In this document: in pieces, positions 30,656 to 40,060 of the stretch | Position numbering within the stretch: the first letter of the stretch is position 1 | Layout: every line of letters begins with the position of its first letter | Assembly (NCBI GenBank): GCA_947451565.1 | Contig: CANFZT010000004.1 | Location: 1 to 57,298, forward strand | DNA: 57,298 bases | Direction of reading: 5' to 3' | From: Comamonadaceae bacterium | GTDB taxonomy: Bacteria > Pseudomonadota > Gammaproteobacteria > Burkholderiales > Burkholderiaceae_C | The notes under the pieces: generated by a model | The model's input: only the letters and a program-made list of their open reading frames with translations | Told to the model about the DNA's origin: nothing | Databases searched by the model: none | Made by a program: the position numbers and the translations under genes

Positions 30656-31489
30656 ATGTTGGATAAAGTGAAAATACCTCAGTTGAGTGGCCACAAAAAA
30701 TCAATTTACGATCCCACGCAGACTGGATTGATCTACCCAGAGATTCAGCAGTTTGACAATTTCGAGGCCGAACGTTTGCACCGTAAGCAGCGCTTGGTGG
30801 CCGCATGCCGCGCCTTTGCTTTGGAAGGGTTTGATTACGGTTTTGCCGGCCATCTCACCATCCGAGATCCTGAGCACCCAGAGCTGTATTGGACCAACCC
30901 CATGTGCGTGCACTTTGCACAAGTCAAGGTGTCTAATCTGATCTTGGCAGACCACAAGGGGCAAGTGGTTGAGGGCAAGCACGCCATCAACCGGGCGGGA
31001 TTTGTGTTGCACGCAGCGGTGCATGAAGCCCATCCAGACATCATTTCCATGTGTCATGCGCACACGGTTTATGGCACTGCATTTGCTGCCTTGGGCCGAC
31101 CGCTTGAGCCCATCTCTCAAGATGCTGCCGCTTTTTTTGAAGACCACATCGTCATCAAAGATGAAGCGGGTCAAGTGGCAGTCGAGGAGAAGGCAGGCTT
31201 GGCTGTTTGCGATTGGTTCAAAGGGGTGAAGGCTGCCATTCACCAAAACCATGGCTTACTGACAGCCAGCCGCCACAGCATTGAGGCCGCTGCGTTTTGG
31301 TTCATTGCGCTTGAGCGCTGTTGCCGTCAGCAAATGTTGGTGGAGGCGTCGGGTCATCAACCCGTGCTCGTGTCACCAGAGCGTGCACGCTACAGCCGAG
31401 AACACGTGGGTTCTGAGTACATCGGTTGGTTGCATTTTCAGCCTATTTACGACCACTTGGTGGCAACACAACCCGATATGTTTACCTGA
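30656..31489 (+). CDS. Class II aldolase/adducin family protein
   Basis: GFAGHLTIRDPEHPELYWTNP, HAAVHEAHPDIISMCHAHTVYGTAFA, HQNHGLLTA. Confidence 0.9.
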   Translation: MLDKVKIPQLSGHKKSIYDPTQTGLIYPEIQQFDNFEAERLHRKQRLVAACRAFALEGFDYGFAGHLTIRDPEHPELYWTNPMCVHFAQVKVSNLILADHKGQVVEGKHAINRAGFVLHAAVHEAHPDIISMCHAHTVYGTAFAALGRPLEPISQDAAAFFEDHIVIKDEAGQVAVEEKAGLAVCDWFKGVKAAIHQNHGLLTASRHSIEAAAFWFIALERCCRQQMLVEASGHQPVLVSPERARYSREHVGSEYIGWLHFQPIYDHLVATQPDMFT

Positions 31490-31545
31490 GCTTTTCGCTT
31501 AGAAAATCCGTTAGGCTCAGCACTTATGAAAACATGGAGTTCTGA

Positions 31546-32223
31546 ATGAGTTTGGCGAAGATCCCCAACCGTACCGATTACGTTGACGAAGTTTATAAAT
31601 CTCTGTTGGATGCCATCAGCGCGGGCGTGCTAGCGCCCGGTGAGCGCATCACGCAAGAGGATTTAGCCGAAAAGCTCAATGTTTCTCGGTCGCCAGTTTT
31701 GCAGGCTCTGCGTTTGCTGAAAAAAGATGGCTTGCTAGAAGAGGCGCCAGGGCGCGGCTTGGTGGTCACGCAACTAGATCCGATTCGTATTGGGCACCTT
31801 TATCAAGTGCGGGGTTCGTTAGACGCTTTGGCTGCACGCCTTGCCTCCGTGAGAAAAGCAAAAATTCCCTTGTCTTTGATTGAGGCAGGTCGCGACGCTG
31901 CTGCGGGTCACGATGTGAATGCCTTGATTGAAGCCGACACGGCTTTTCACAAGGCCATTTACGAGGCGTCTGGCAACCCGTTCATCATCGAAACTGCCAT
32001 GCTTCATTGGATACACCTGCGCAGGGTGATGGGCGCTGTTCATCAGCATCAGCTGGGGCGAAGCGGGATCTGGGAGGAACACGCAGCCATCGTCAAAGCC
32101 ATCCATGATGGCAACGCTGATTTGGCGGCTAGATTGTCAGAGACGCACACGGATTTGGCTAGGGAGTCCTTGATCCTCACGCTCAACACCAATGACATCA
32201 CACTCCTTCGAATGAAAGCATGA
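31546..32223 (+). CDS. GntR-family transcriptional regulator (FCD type)
   Basis: GERITQEDLAEKLNVSRSPVLQALRLLKKDGLLEEAPGRGLVV plus FCD-like all-helical C-terminus. Confidence 0.92.
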   Translation: MSLAKIPNRTDYVDEVYKSLLDAISAGVLAPGERITQEDLAEKLNVSRSPVLQALRLLKKDGLLEEAPGRGLVVTQLDPIRIGHLYQVRGSLDALAARLASVRKAKIPLSLIEAGRDAAAGHDVNALIEADTAFHKAIYEASGNPFIIETAMLHWIHLRRVMGAVHQHQLGRSGIWEEHAAIVKAIHDGNADLAARLSETHTDLARESLILTLNTNDITLLRMKA

Positions 32224-32224
32224 T

Positions 32225-32824
32225 GTGAATCAGCACGCAGACTCTTTGCAACTCACGCTTGATCAGCCACACTCTGTGTCCAAGCGGCCGCGTGCTTGGT
32301 ATATGCTGATTGGCTTGTGCTGTATCCCAACTGCGTTTTCATTGTTGTTGGCTGAGCCTGCTAGTGCATTTTGGAATTCCAAGCATTTGGGCGATGCAGA
32401 TTTTGCTGCCTTATTGGTACTCATGGCAGGGTCATTTTTTCTGGCAAAAGCATTGGTCAGCGACCTGCTTAAGGTGTGTGCTGTCACGTTAACGCCCAAT
32501 GGAATATTTTTAACATGGAGCTATGTGCCTCAAATTTTTGGGGGCGGTGTCAGCAAAAACATTCACCTGTCGTGGCTCGACATCGAGACCTTGGTTTGGA
32601 TCGAGGGCGAGAGTGAGTTGGACTTGAAACAGTATTTAAAGATCGAGTTCAAAGAAAAAATCCCTATTCGTAAAACAGCCTTGAAAGTCTTGGTCTGTGA
32701 CGACCGTAATGAGACTGAGTGCAGAAAAATAATTCATTTGCTACCCCCAAGCCTTGTCAAGCCAGTGTGGATTCAACCCGCTTTTCAAACAAGACTGGAA
32801 TTACCAAACTCGTCGTACCTATGA
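32225..32824 (+). CDS. Uncharacterised membrane protein (two predicted TM segments)
   Basis: GTG start 1 nt after the GntR stop; hydrophobic stretches MLIGLCCIPTAFSLLLA and FAALLVLMAGSFFLAKAL; stop overlaps the next ATG (ATGA). Confidence 0.7.
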   Translation: MNQHADSLQLTLDQPHSVSKRPRAWYMLIGLCCIPTAFSLLLAEPASAFWNSKHLGDADFAALLVLMAGSFFLAKALVSDLLKVCAVTLTPNGIFLTWSYVPQIFGGGVSKNIHLSWLDIETLVWIEGESELDLKQYLKIEFKEKIPIRKTALKVLVCDDRNETECRKIIHLLPPSLVKPVWIQPAFQTRLELPNSSYL

Positions 32825-33792
32825 TGAATCACCGCAAAATCCTCCTTGGCCTTGTACTGACGTTTACTGCAGTCGGCCTAGCCCTTGCCCAAGATAAGTT
32901 TCCTAACAAACCTGTGACGGTCGTTGTGCCGCAAGCCGCAGGGGGCGCCAACGATGCGATTGCCCGCGTGATTGCACAAAAGCTCTCCGAGCAGATGGGG
33001 CAACCCTTTGTGATTGATAACCGCACAGGCGCCGGTGGCAATGTAGGCACCACAGCGGTTGCGCGAGCCAAGGCCGATGGCTATACGCTGATGGTCACAG
33101 CAGACAGTGCAATGGTCATTAACCCTTCTCTCTACCAGAGCACAGGCTTTGATCCCATCAAAGATTTCGACCCGGTAGGCACAGTGGCCACAGCCGGTTA
33201 CGTGCTGGTGGCTAACCCTAGTTTTCCAGCCAAGAACACAACAGAACTCATTGCGTTGGCCAAGCAGCAACCGGGCAAGATCAACATTGGCTCTGCAGGT
33301 AATGGCACCTTGAATCACTTGATTGGTGAGATGTTGAGTAAAGCTGCTGGCATTGACATGGTGCATGTGCCTTACAAAGCATCGTCTGCTGCGGTGACCG
33401 ATTTGGTGGCAGGGCAGGTGCAGGTGTCGGTGCAAAGCTTGCCCTCATCGATTGCCTTCATTCGCTCTGGCAAAGTCAAGGTGCTTGGGGTGATTAACCC
33501 CAAGCGATTGCCGGCATTGCCAGATGTGCCAACCATTGGCGAAACAATCAAAGGCTTTGGTACCACGCCTTGGTATGGCATGTTTGTGCCTGCAGGGACA
33601 CCCAAACACATCGTGACACAACTCAATGCAGAGATTGCCAAAGCGCTGGAATCCAAAGACGTACTTGACCGTTTGGCTGGTGTGGGTTGCGAGTCTTACA
33701 AGTCCACGCCAGAACAGTTTGCTAACTTGGTGCGCGATGACTTGTCTCGTTGGGCCAAGATTGTGAAGACCTCTGGCGCTACGATCGATTGA
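32821..33792 (+). CDS. Bug-family (TctC-like) substrate-binding protein
   Basis: Signal peptide, FPNKPVTVVVPQAAGGANDAIARVIAQKLSEQMGQPFVIDNRTGAGGNVG. Confidence 0.93.
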   Translation: MMNHRKILLGLVLTFTAVGLALAQDKFPNKPVTVVVPQAAGGANDAIARVIAQKLSEQMGQPFVIDNRTGAGGNVGTTAVARAKADGYTLMVTADSAMVINPSLYQSTGFDPIKDFDPVGTVATAGYVLVANPSFPAKNTTELIALAKQQPGKINIGSAGNGTLNHLIGEMLSKAAGIDMVHVPYKASSAAVTDLVAGQVQVSVQSLPSSIAFIRSGKVKVLGVINPKRLPALPDVPTIGETIKGFGTTPWYGMFVPAGTPKHIVTQLNAEIAKALESKDVLDRLAGVGCESYKSTPEQFANLVRDDLSRWAKIVKTSGATID

Positions 33793-35012
33793 TGGATATA
33801 ACTATGACGATTCCTAATTTGAGTCCTGGCGCGCTGCAAGGACTCCGGGTGGTTGAAATGGGGCAATTGATTGCTGGGCCCTTTGCAGCCAAGACCTTGG
33901 GTGATTTTGGCGCTGACGTTATCAAGATTGAACCACCCGGAGCGGGGGATCCGCTGCGCAATTGGCGCATGCTGCAAGACGGCACATCGGTTTGGTGGCA
34001 AGTGCAATCACGCAACAAAAAATCGATTGCCCTGGACTTGCGCAATCCCGAGGGTCAAGCAATTGCACGACAGTTGATTGAGCAAGCTGATGTGTTGATC
34101 GAGAACTTTCGGCCCGGCACGATGGAGGGCTGGGGGATGGATTACGAATCTTTGTCGCGTGAAAACCCAGGCTTGGTGATGCTGCGTATTTCTGGCTACG
34201 GTCAGACGGGGCCGTATCGCGACTTACCTGGATTTGGTGCGATTGGTGAGGCGATGGGGGGCTTGCGTCACCTGACGGGTGAAGAGGGCCGAGTGCCTGT
34301 GCGTTGCGGCATTTCGATTGGTGATAGCTTGGCTGCTTTGCACGGGACGATTGGTGTCTTGATGGCCATTTATCACCGCAAGGTCAATGGCGGGAAAGGA
34401 CAAGTTATTGATGTCGCTTTGAACGAGGCCGTTTTCAATGTGATGGAAAGTTTGGTACCAGAGTACAGCGCATTTGGCACCATTCGCGAGCCCGCCGGCT
34501 CCGCATTGCCAGGCATTGCTCCATCAAACGCATACCGTTGTGCAGATGGCGTCGTGTTGATTGCTGGTAATGGTGACAGTATTTTCAAACGACTCATGGA
34601 GGTCATTGGCCGTGACGATTTGGGGAATGACCCTGCCTTGGGCAACAATGCGGGGCGCGTTGCACGGGTGAAAGAGTTAGACGATGCGATTGAGCGATGG
34701 ACGCGCATGCATCGCGTGACGGATGTTTTGTCGCAGCTTGGGGATGCCAAGGTGCCCGCGGGTCGGGTTTACACCGCGCAAGACATTGTGGAAGATCCTC
34801 ACTACCAGGCGCGCGACATGATCTTGACGCAAAAAACGCGTCAAGGTCATGAGATTCAAGTGCCTGGTATCGTGCCGAAATTGATGGGTACACCTGGGCA
34901 AGTACGTAGTGCCGCGCCGGATTTGGGTGATGACACCGATGCGGTGTTGATCGAGCTCGGACTGAGCGCTGAAGCGATTGCGCAATTGCGCGCTAAAAAG
35001 GTGGTTGCATGA
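33792..35012 (+). CDS. CaiB/BaiF family III CoA-transferase
   Basis: LQGLRVVEMGQLIAGPFAAKTLGDFGADVIKIEPPGAGDPLRNW; ENFRPGTMEGWGMDYESLSRENPGLVMLRISGYGQTGPY. Confidence 0.95.
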   Translation: MDITMTIPNLSPGALQGLRVVEMGQLIAGPFAAKTLGDFGADVIKIEPPGAGDPLRNWRMLQDGTSVWWQVQSRNKKSIALDLRNPEGQAIARQLIEQADVLIENFRPGTMEGWGMDYESLSRENPGLVMLRISGYGQTGPYRDLPGFGAIGEAMGGLRHLTGEEGRVPVRCGISIGDSLAALHGTIGVLMAIYHRKVNGGKGQVIDVALNEAVFNVMESLVPEYSAFGTIREPAGSALPGIAPSNAYRCADGVVLIAGNGDSIFKRLMEVIGRDDLGNDPALGNNAGRVARVKELDDAIERWTRMHRVTDVLSQLGDAKVPAGRVYTAQDIVEDPHYQARDMILTQKTRQGHEIQVPGIVPKLMGTPGQVRSAAPDLGDDTDAVLIELGLSAEAIAQLRAKKVVA

Positions 35013-35959
35013 GTTCTCAGGTATGGCAAGGTCAAAACAAACGCATTTATTTGCAAGAAGTGGGCACCCGTGATGGGCTGCAGGCAGAAAAAGTTTTTGT
35101 TCCTACCGAAAATAAAATCGGTCTGGTGAACGCCTTGTCAGACACGGGGCTAGCCAAAATTGAGGTCACGGCCTTTGTGTCGCCCAAAGCGATTCCGGCT
35201 TTGCGAGATGCAGAGCAAGTGTTGCGCGAAATCAAACGTGTCCCCGGTGTGGTCTACACCGCATTGGTGCCCAATGTGCGAGGGGCTGAACGTGCGGTTG
35301 AATCGCGGGCCGATGAATTGAATTTGGTTATGTCTGCAAGCGAAAGCCATAACCTGTCTAATTTGCGTATGACGCGACAACAATCTTTTTCGGGCTTGGT
35401 CGAGGTGGTGAAAGCGGTGCAAACCACTGGCATTGCCATCAACGTATCGTTGTCATGCGCTTTTGGTTGTCCCATGGAGGGTGACGTACCTCAAGCCGAT
35501 GTGTTGGACTGGTGTCGTCGTTATGTGGAAGAGTTGGGTGCGACAGGTGTGACCTTGTGTGACACCACGGGCATGGCTTATCCGCCGCAGGTGGCCGAGT
35601 TGACAGCTTCTTTTCGAGCTCGCTGGCCAGAGACTGAACTGACGCTGCATTTCCACAATACGCGAGGCATGGGATTAGCCAACGTGTTGGCTGCGATCGA
35701 TACAGGGGCTGACCGGTTTGATGCGTCTTTTGGCGGCATCGGTGGCTGCCCTTATGCGCCGGGCGCATCGGGCAATGTGTGTACGGAAGAAATTGCACAT
35801 GCCTTGGCCTTGATGGGGTACGACACGCAGGTCGACTTAGCCTTGTTGTTGGCGGCGGCACACCAGTTACCAGCGTTGATTGGGCATGATGTCCCTAGTC
35901 AAATTCTCAAGGCGGGTCGTCGTCTTGACTTGCATCCAAAACCTGCTGATTTTTCTTAA
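35009..35959 (+). CDS. Hydroxymethylglutaryl-CoA lyase-family protein
   Basis: EVGTRDGLQAEKVFVPTENKIGLVNALSDTGLAKIEVTAFVSPKAIPALRDAE; LHFHNTRGMGLAN; GGCPYAPGASGNVCTEE. Confidence 0.93.
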   Translation: MSSQVWQGQNKRIYLQEVGTRDGLQAEKVFVPTENKIGLVNALSDTGLAKIEVTAFVSPKAIPALRDAEQVLREIKRVPGVVYTALVPNVRGAERAVESRADELNLVMSASESHNLSNLRMTRQQSFSGLVEVVKAVQTTGIAINVSLSCAFGCPMEGDVPQADVLDWCRRYVEELGATGVTLCDTTGMAYPPQVAELTASFRARWPETELTLHFHNTRGMGLANVLAAIDTGADRFDASFGGIGGCPYAPGASGNVCTEEIAHALALMGYDTQVDLALLLAAAHQLPALIGHDVPSQILKAGRRLDLHPKPADFS

Positions 35960-35960
35960 A

Positions 35961-36122
35961 TTACGGTGCGCGCATCGTGGGATAGAGGCGTCGACGAATC
36001 CATTCGCCTTCTCTTTTATGCGTTGAATTTTTAGCCCCAGTGCGGGTGCTAATGGCAAGGCGCACAGGTGCGGCAAGATAGCTACGCCTGTGCTTAGCCG
36101 CATACACACGACTGACAGTTAT
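35961..36122 (-). pseudogene. Possible C-terminal remnant of a degraded gene
   Basis: Open 53-codon frame without a start: ITVSRVYAAKHRRSYLAAPVRLAISTRTGAKNSTHKREGEWIRRRLYPTMRAP*; family not identified with confidence. Confidence 0.25.
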
Positions 36123-36326
36123 TTAAATTCGGTCATTAACTCAGATGCCCGTCACCCCTTTCTTTGGGGGATGCAACGCATCAGGTGTCAAGTCAAGTTT
36201 GTTACAGCGCATCTTTGCGGGCAGTGCTTAAATCTTTAAAGTCAGGAAAATTTGCAGGTGTTGTATTGGTTCAGATTTTCTGTGCATGCACTTTCAATTA
36301 ATTCGTTAACTCAACCGGAAAAGTAG

Positions 36327-37031
36327 ATGACAGCTCATCAGACGCAACAAAGACTCATCGAGGCGGGACTCATCATTGATCACTATGGTCTTGGTGATTT
36401 GACGCGAGGACACGTGTCGATCCGTGTACCAGGAGATCCTGAGCACTTCTATATGAAACCACATAGTTTCGGCTTTGATGAAATCACCCCTGAGAACATG
36501 GTTCTTTGTAATTTGGATGGTGAGAAGGTGGGAGGTACAGGACGCAAGCACAGCGAGGTGTACATTCACTCTGAAATTTATAAATCACGCCCCGATGTCA
36601 ACAGCGTGATACATGCACATCCCACATACGCTGTTGCCTTCTCTGCTACCGGTAAAAATTTACAACCGATTAGTCAACCTAGCGTGGCATTTGCAGATGG
36701 TTTACCTTATTTTGATGAGGCCATTGATTTGATACGCACCCCAGAGTTGGGATTGGGCGTGGCAAATTCTTTAGGTCAGTGCAAGGCTGTATTGATGCGT
36801 AACCATGGCGTGTCAGTGGTTGGCTCTACTGTCGAAGAAGCCACGATTTTGCTGATCATGTTAGAGAACGCTTGCCAAATTCAGTTAGCTGCGATGTCAG
36901 CCGGTGTCGGCGAGACTTTTGATGCAGTTCAAATAAAAAAACTGCATCATGACATTACTAGGCCTGAGCAGTACACGATTAACTTTGACTACTTAGTTAG
37001 AAAAATCAAAAGACTCCAACACATAAATTGA
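36327..37031 (+). CDS. Class II aldolase/adducin family protein
   Basis: GLGDLTRGHVSIRVPGDPEHFYMKPHSFGFDEITPENMV; VIHAHPTYAVAFSATG; MRNHGVSVVG. Confidence 0.93.
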   Translation: MTAHQTQQRLIEAGLIIDHYGLGDLTRGHVSIRVPGDPEHFYMKPHSFGFDEITPENMVLCNLDGEKVGGTGRKHSEVYIHSEIYKSRPDVNSVIHAHPTYAVAFSATGKNLQPISQPSVAFADGLPYFDEAIDLIRTPELGLGVANSLGQCKAVLMRNHGVSVVGSTVEEATILLIMLENACQIQLAAMSAGVGETFDAVQIKKLHHDITRPEQYTINFDYLVRKIKRLQHIN

Positions 37032-37041
37032 GAGGCTGGCC

Positions 37042-38004
37042 ATGTCTTTAAAAAAATGGATTTTGGTTTGCCTATGGGGTGCTCTTTGTACTACGGTGCT
37101 GGCGCTGGACTACCCTCAGAAAACGGTTCGCTTAATTTCACCGATCCCGCCGGGCGGCGCACCCGATTTGATTGCGCGTGCAGTTGGCAATCGATTGGCT
37201 CAAATCTGGTCACAACCTGTGGTCGTTGAAAATAAAATTGGCTCTAATGGTCAGTTGGCTGCTGAGCATGTAGCGCGTGCCACGCCTGACGGCTATACCT
37301 TGCTCGTAGGCATGGACAGCCTTTTTGTGATCAATCCCTACCTCTATAAACAAAAAACCTTGGATGTCAACAAGGAGCTAATTCCAATTGCTACTTTAGG
37401 GGCTAATCAGTTTGTGTTGGCTATTAACCCAGCGATTTCGGTTAAAAATTTTTCAGAATTTATTGAGTATGCAAAAAACGCTAAGCCCGCACTGGCTTAC
37501 GCCTCTGGTGGAAATGGCAGTCAGCATCATTTGACAATGGAATTGCTGAAAGCCAAAGCCGACATAGATTTGCTGCATGTACCCTACAAAGGCGGTACTG
37601 CAGCCACTACTGCGACGATCGGCGGTGAAACGGTGGCGATGTTTTCTGGGACTTCTAATGCGGCTTTGATCAAAGCCGGTAAATTACGCGCGATCGCGGT
37701 GAGTGGGAGTGTGCGATCCAAACTGATGCCCGATATTCCAACCGTATCTGAGTATTACCCTGGCTTTGATAACACCATTTGGATTGGCTTGTTCGCCCCC
37801 CGTGGAACGCCCGAAAGCATTGTTCAACGTTTGCGTCGAGATGTGGCCAGGGTGTTGGTTTCTCCAGAATTGGTCGAGGCGTTTGCCAATGCGGGGGGTA
37901 TCGAACCGATGTTGACTTCGGCTGACGACATGCAGCGACTCATGAAGCGTGACCAAGCCAAATACAGCAAGTTAATCGGAGAGCTTAAGCTCAAGATTGA
38001 TTGA
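37042..38004 (+). CDS. Bug-family substrate-binding protein
   Basis: YPQKTVRLISPIPPGGAPDLIARAVGNRLAQIWSQPVVVENKIGSNGQLAAEHVARATPDGYTLLVG. Confidence 0.94.
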   Translation: MSLKKWILVCLWGALCTTVLALDYPQKTVRLISPIPPGGAPDLIARAVGNRLAQIWSQPVVVENKIGSNGQLAAEHVARATPDGYTLLVGMDSLFVINPYLYKQKTLDVNKELIPIATLGANQFVLAINPAISVKNFSEFIEYAKNAKPALAYASGGNGSQHHLTMELLKAKADIDLLHVPYKGGTAATTATIGGETVAMFSGTSNAALIKAGKLRAIAVSGSVRSKLMPDIPTVSEYYPGFDNTIWIGLFAPRGTPESIVQRLRRDVARVLVSPELVEAFANAGGIEPMLTSADDMQRLMKRDQAKYSKLIGELKLKID

Positions 38005-38067
38005 CAGCGCAAAAACAGATGCCATTTCATCCCAATCGATTGAACTTGATGTGAATTGTTTGGCCTG

Positions 38068-39063
38068 TCACTTGTCTTTTTCAAAGCCAATCAACTTGGC
38101 CGTCGAAAGAATTTGTTCTCTTTCTTTTTTTAGACTTGCCGCAAACTCTGCGGGTGTTCCAAACACGGGGTCGATACCGCCCGTGATGATGCGGTCCTTG
38201 GTTGTCGGGTTGCGACGTGATTCATTCGCAAGGCTTTGAGAGATTTTTTCAACTAGCGCTGGATTCATTTTGGATGGGCCAAACAGACCATACCAAGTTG
38301 TGATGGATGCAGCCGAAAATCCCAGCTCAGCGACCGTGGGAACGTCTGGCAGTTGTGAGAAACGCTGAGGTGTGGTGACGGCCAAGGGGATAAGTCGGCC
38401 AGACTTGATGTGCTGGATAACAGCGGGCGGTGTGGAGTAGCCCAATTGAACCCGACCCGCCAGCAAGTCAATCACAGCAGGGCCACTGCCTTTGTATGGG
38501 ATATGCGTGAACTTCACGCCGGCTTTGTTAGCAAACATCTCCATGGCGATGTGGGTCAGCCCACCGCTTCCGCCTGATCCATAGTTCATTTCGTTGGGGT
38601 GTTCTTTGGCGTACGCAATCAATTGGGTCGCCGAGCGTATGCCCGTCTGACTGTTGGTTAATAGCACCAGTGGTGTTGAGGCAAGTAGCGTGATTGGGGT
38701 GAAATCTTTGGTTTGATCAAACTGATATTTTTGAAGCAGTGTGGCATCTATGAATTGCGACACACTCATGAAGGCCAAGGTGTAGCCGTCTGGCGTTGCT
38801 ACGTTGAGGGCATCAAGCCCAAGCATGCCCGAAGCGCCAGGTTTGTTATCAGGGATGACAGCTTGTTTCCAAGTCTCGTTGGCGATTTGTGCAAATATGC
38901 GTGCCGAGGTATCTGTCCCCGCTCCTGGAGAGGTTGGAATGATCCAACGTACAGGTTTTTTAGGCCAGTCGCTGACGGGTTGTCCCTGCGCAATGAGTCC
39001 TGAAAAGCAAAGCATTGCCAACACTGCGCTTTGTATCATCTGTTTTAATTTTGAGTCTTGCAT
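38068..39063 (-). CDS. Bug-family substrate-binding protein
   Basis: DWPKKPVRWIIPTSPGAGTDTSARIFAQIANETWKQAVIPDNKPGASGMLGLDALNVATPDGYTLAF; start placed at MQDSKLKQ before the signal peptide. Confidence 0.92.
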   Translation of the reverse strand: MQDSKLKQMIQSAVLAMLCFSGLIAQGQPVSDWPKKPVRWIIPTSPGAGTDTSARIFAQIANETWKQAVIPDNKPGASGMLGLDALNVATPDGYTLAFMSVSQFIDATLLQKYQFDQTKDFTPITLLASTPLVLLTNSQTGIRSATQLIAYAKEHPNEMNYGSGGSGGLTHIAMEMFANKAGVKFTHIPYKGSGPAVIDLLAGRVQLGYSTPPAVIQHIKSGRLIPLAVTTPQRFSQLPDVPTVAELGFSAASITTWYGLFGPSKMNPALVEKISQSLANESRRNPTTKDRIITGGIDPVFGTPAEFAASLKKEREQILSTAKLIGFEKDK

Positions 39064-39153
39064 GTGGTGTCTTTTTTGGGACTGCGTGGAAGAGTCGATC
39101 CGAATAAGCTCCCCCTCAATGTAACGAGGTTTAATAAGAATGAAATTCATTGA

Positions 39154-40044
39154 ATGTCACCTATGGCGCAGTTAAGTCACACAGAAACATTGAAATCAAT
39201 GCTTGATCAAGGAAGACTGGTACGTATGCCATGTGCTTATGACGGCTTGACTGCACGCATTGCACAAAGTGTGGGTTTTGAAGCTGTGGCTTTCTCGGGC
39301 AACGCAGTTTCAGCCAGTTTGTTGGGTTTGCCCGATATCGGTGTGCTTACTCTGACTGAAAATCTCGAACATGCAGGTCGTATTGCACGAGGTTTGAAAA
39401 TTCCCATGATTTGTGATGCTGACACGGGCTACGGTGGTGTCATGAATGTCATGCGCACGGTACGTGAGTTTGAGGCCGCTGGTATTGCTGGTATCCACAT
39501 CGAAGATCAGGTGACGCCGAAGCGCTGTGGCCTGCTTCCCCAAGGGATTCCCGTGCTCAGCGAAGATGAGGCATGCCAAAAAATCAGAGCCGCTGTTCAC
39601 GCACGAACGGATCGAAATTTTTTAATCATTGCCCGCACTGACGCAAAGTCTATGCATGGATTAGAAGACGCTGCTAAGCGCGCCCGTTCTTACGCGCAAG
39701 CGGGTGCGGATGCTGTGCTGGTGATGGGGGCGAATACCTCAGGAGAGTTGCGCTATGTCGCAGACATTGCAAAGGCTCCCTTGGTGGTGGTCGTGCAAGA
39801 GGCTGGTCCAACGGCGGAGCTCACCAACGAAACCCTCGAATCGGTGGGATGCGTATTTGCTTTGCATGCAGGGGTTGCCCGCTATGCCGCCGTGAGAGCA
39901 TTGAAGGATGCCTTCACAGCGCTGCATCAAGATTCGCACACACGAACAGTGCGCGATCGGATGTCGAGTTTTGAGGAGTACAACCAGATTTTGGGTATGG
40001 ATGAATGGCTACAACTAGAGCGCCAGTTCAATGTGAATGAATAA
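39154..40044 (+). CDS. Isocitrate lyase/PEP mutase superfamily lyase (oxaloacetate decarboxylase / methylisocitrate or dimethylmalate lyase-like)
   Basis: MPCAYDGLTARIAQSVGFEAVAFSGNAVSASLLGLPD; ICDADTGYGG; GIHIEDQVTPKRCG; ARTDAKSMHGLEDAAKRA. Confidence 0.92.
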   Translation: MSPMAQLSHTETLKSMLDQGRLVRMPCAYDGLTARIAQSVGFEAVAFSGNAVSASLLGLPDIGVLTLTENLEHAGRIARGLKIPMICDADTGYGGVMNVMRTVREFEAAGIAGIHIEDQVTPKRCGLLPQGIPVLSEDEACQKIRAAVHARTDRNFLIIARTDAKSMHGLEDAAKRARSYAQAGADAVLVMGANTSGELRYVADIAKAPLVVVVQEAGPTAELTNETLESVGCVFALHAGVARYAAVRALKDAFTALHQDSHTRTVRDRMSSFEEYNQILGMDEWLQLERQFNVNE

Positions 40045-40060
40045 CGGGGCACGACACCAT

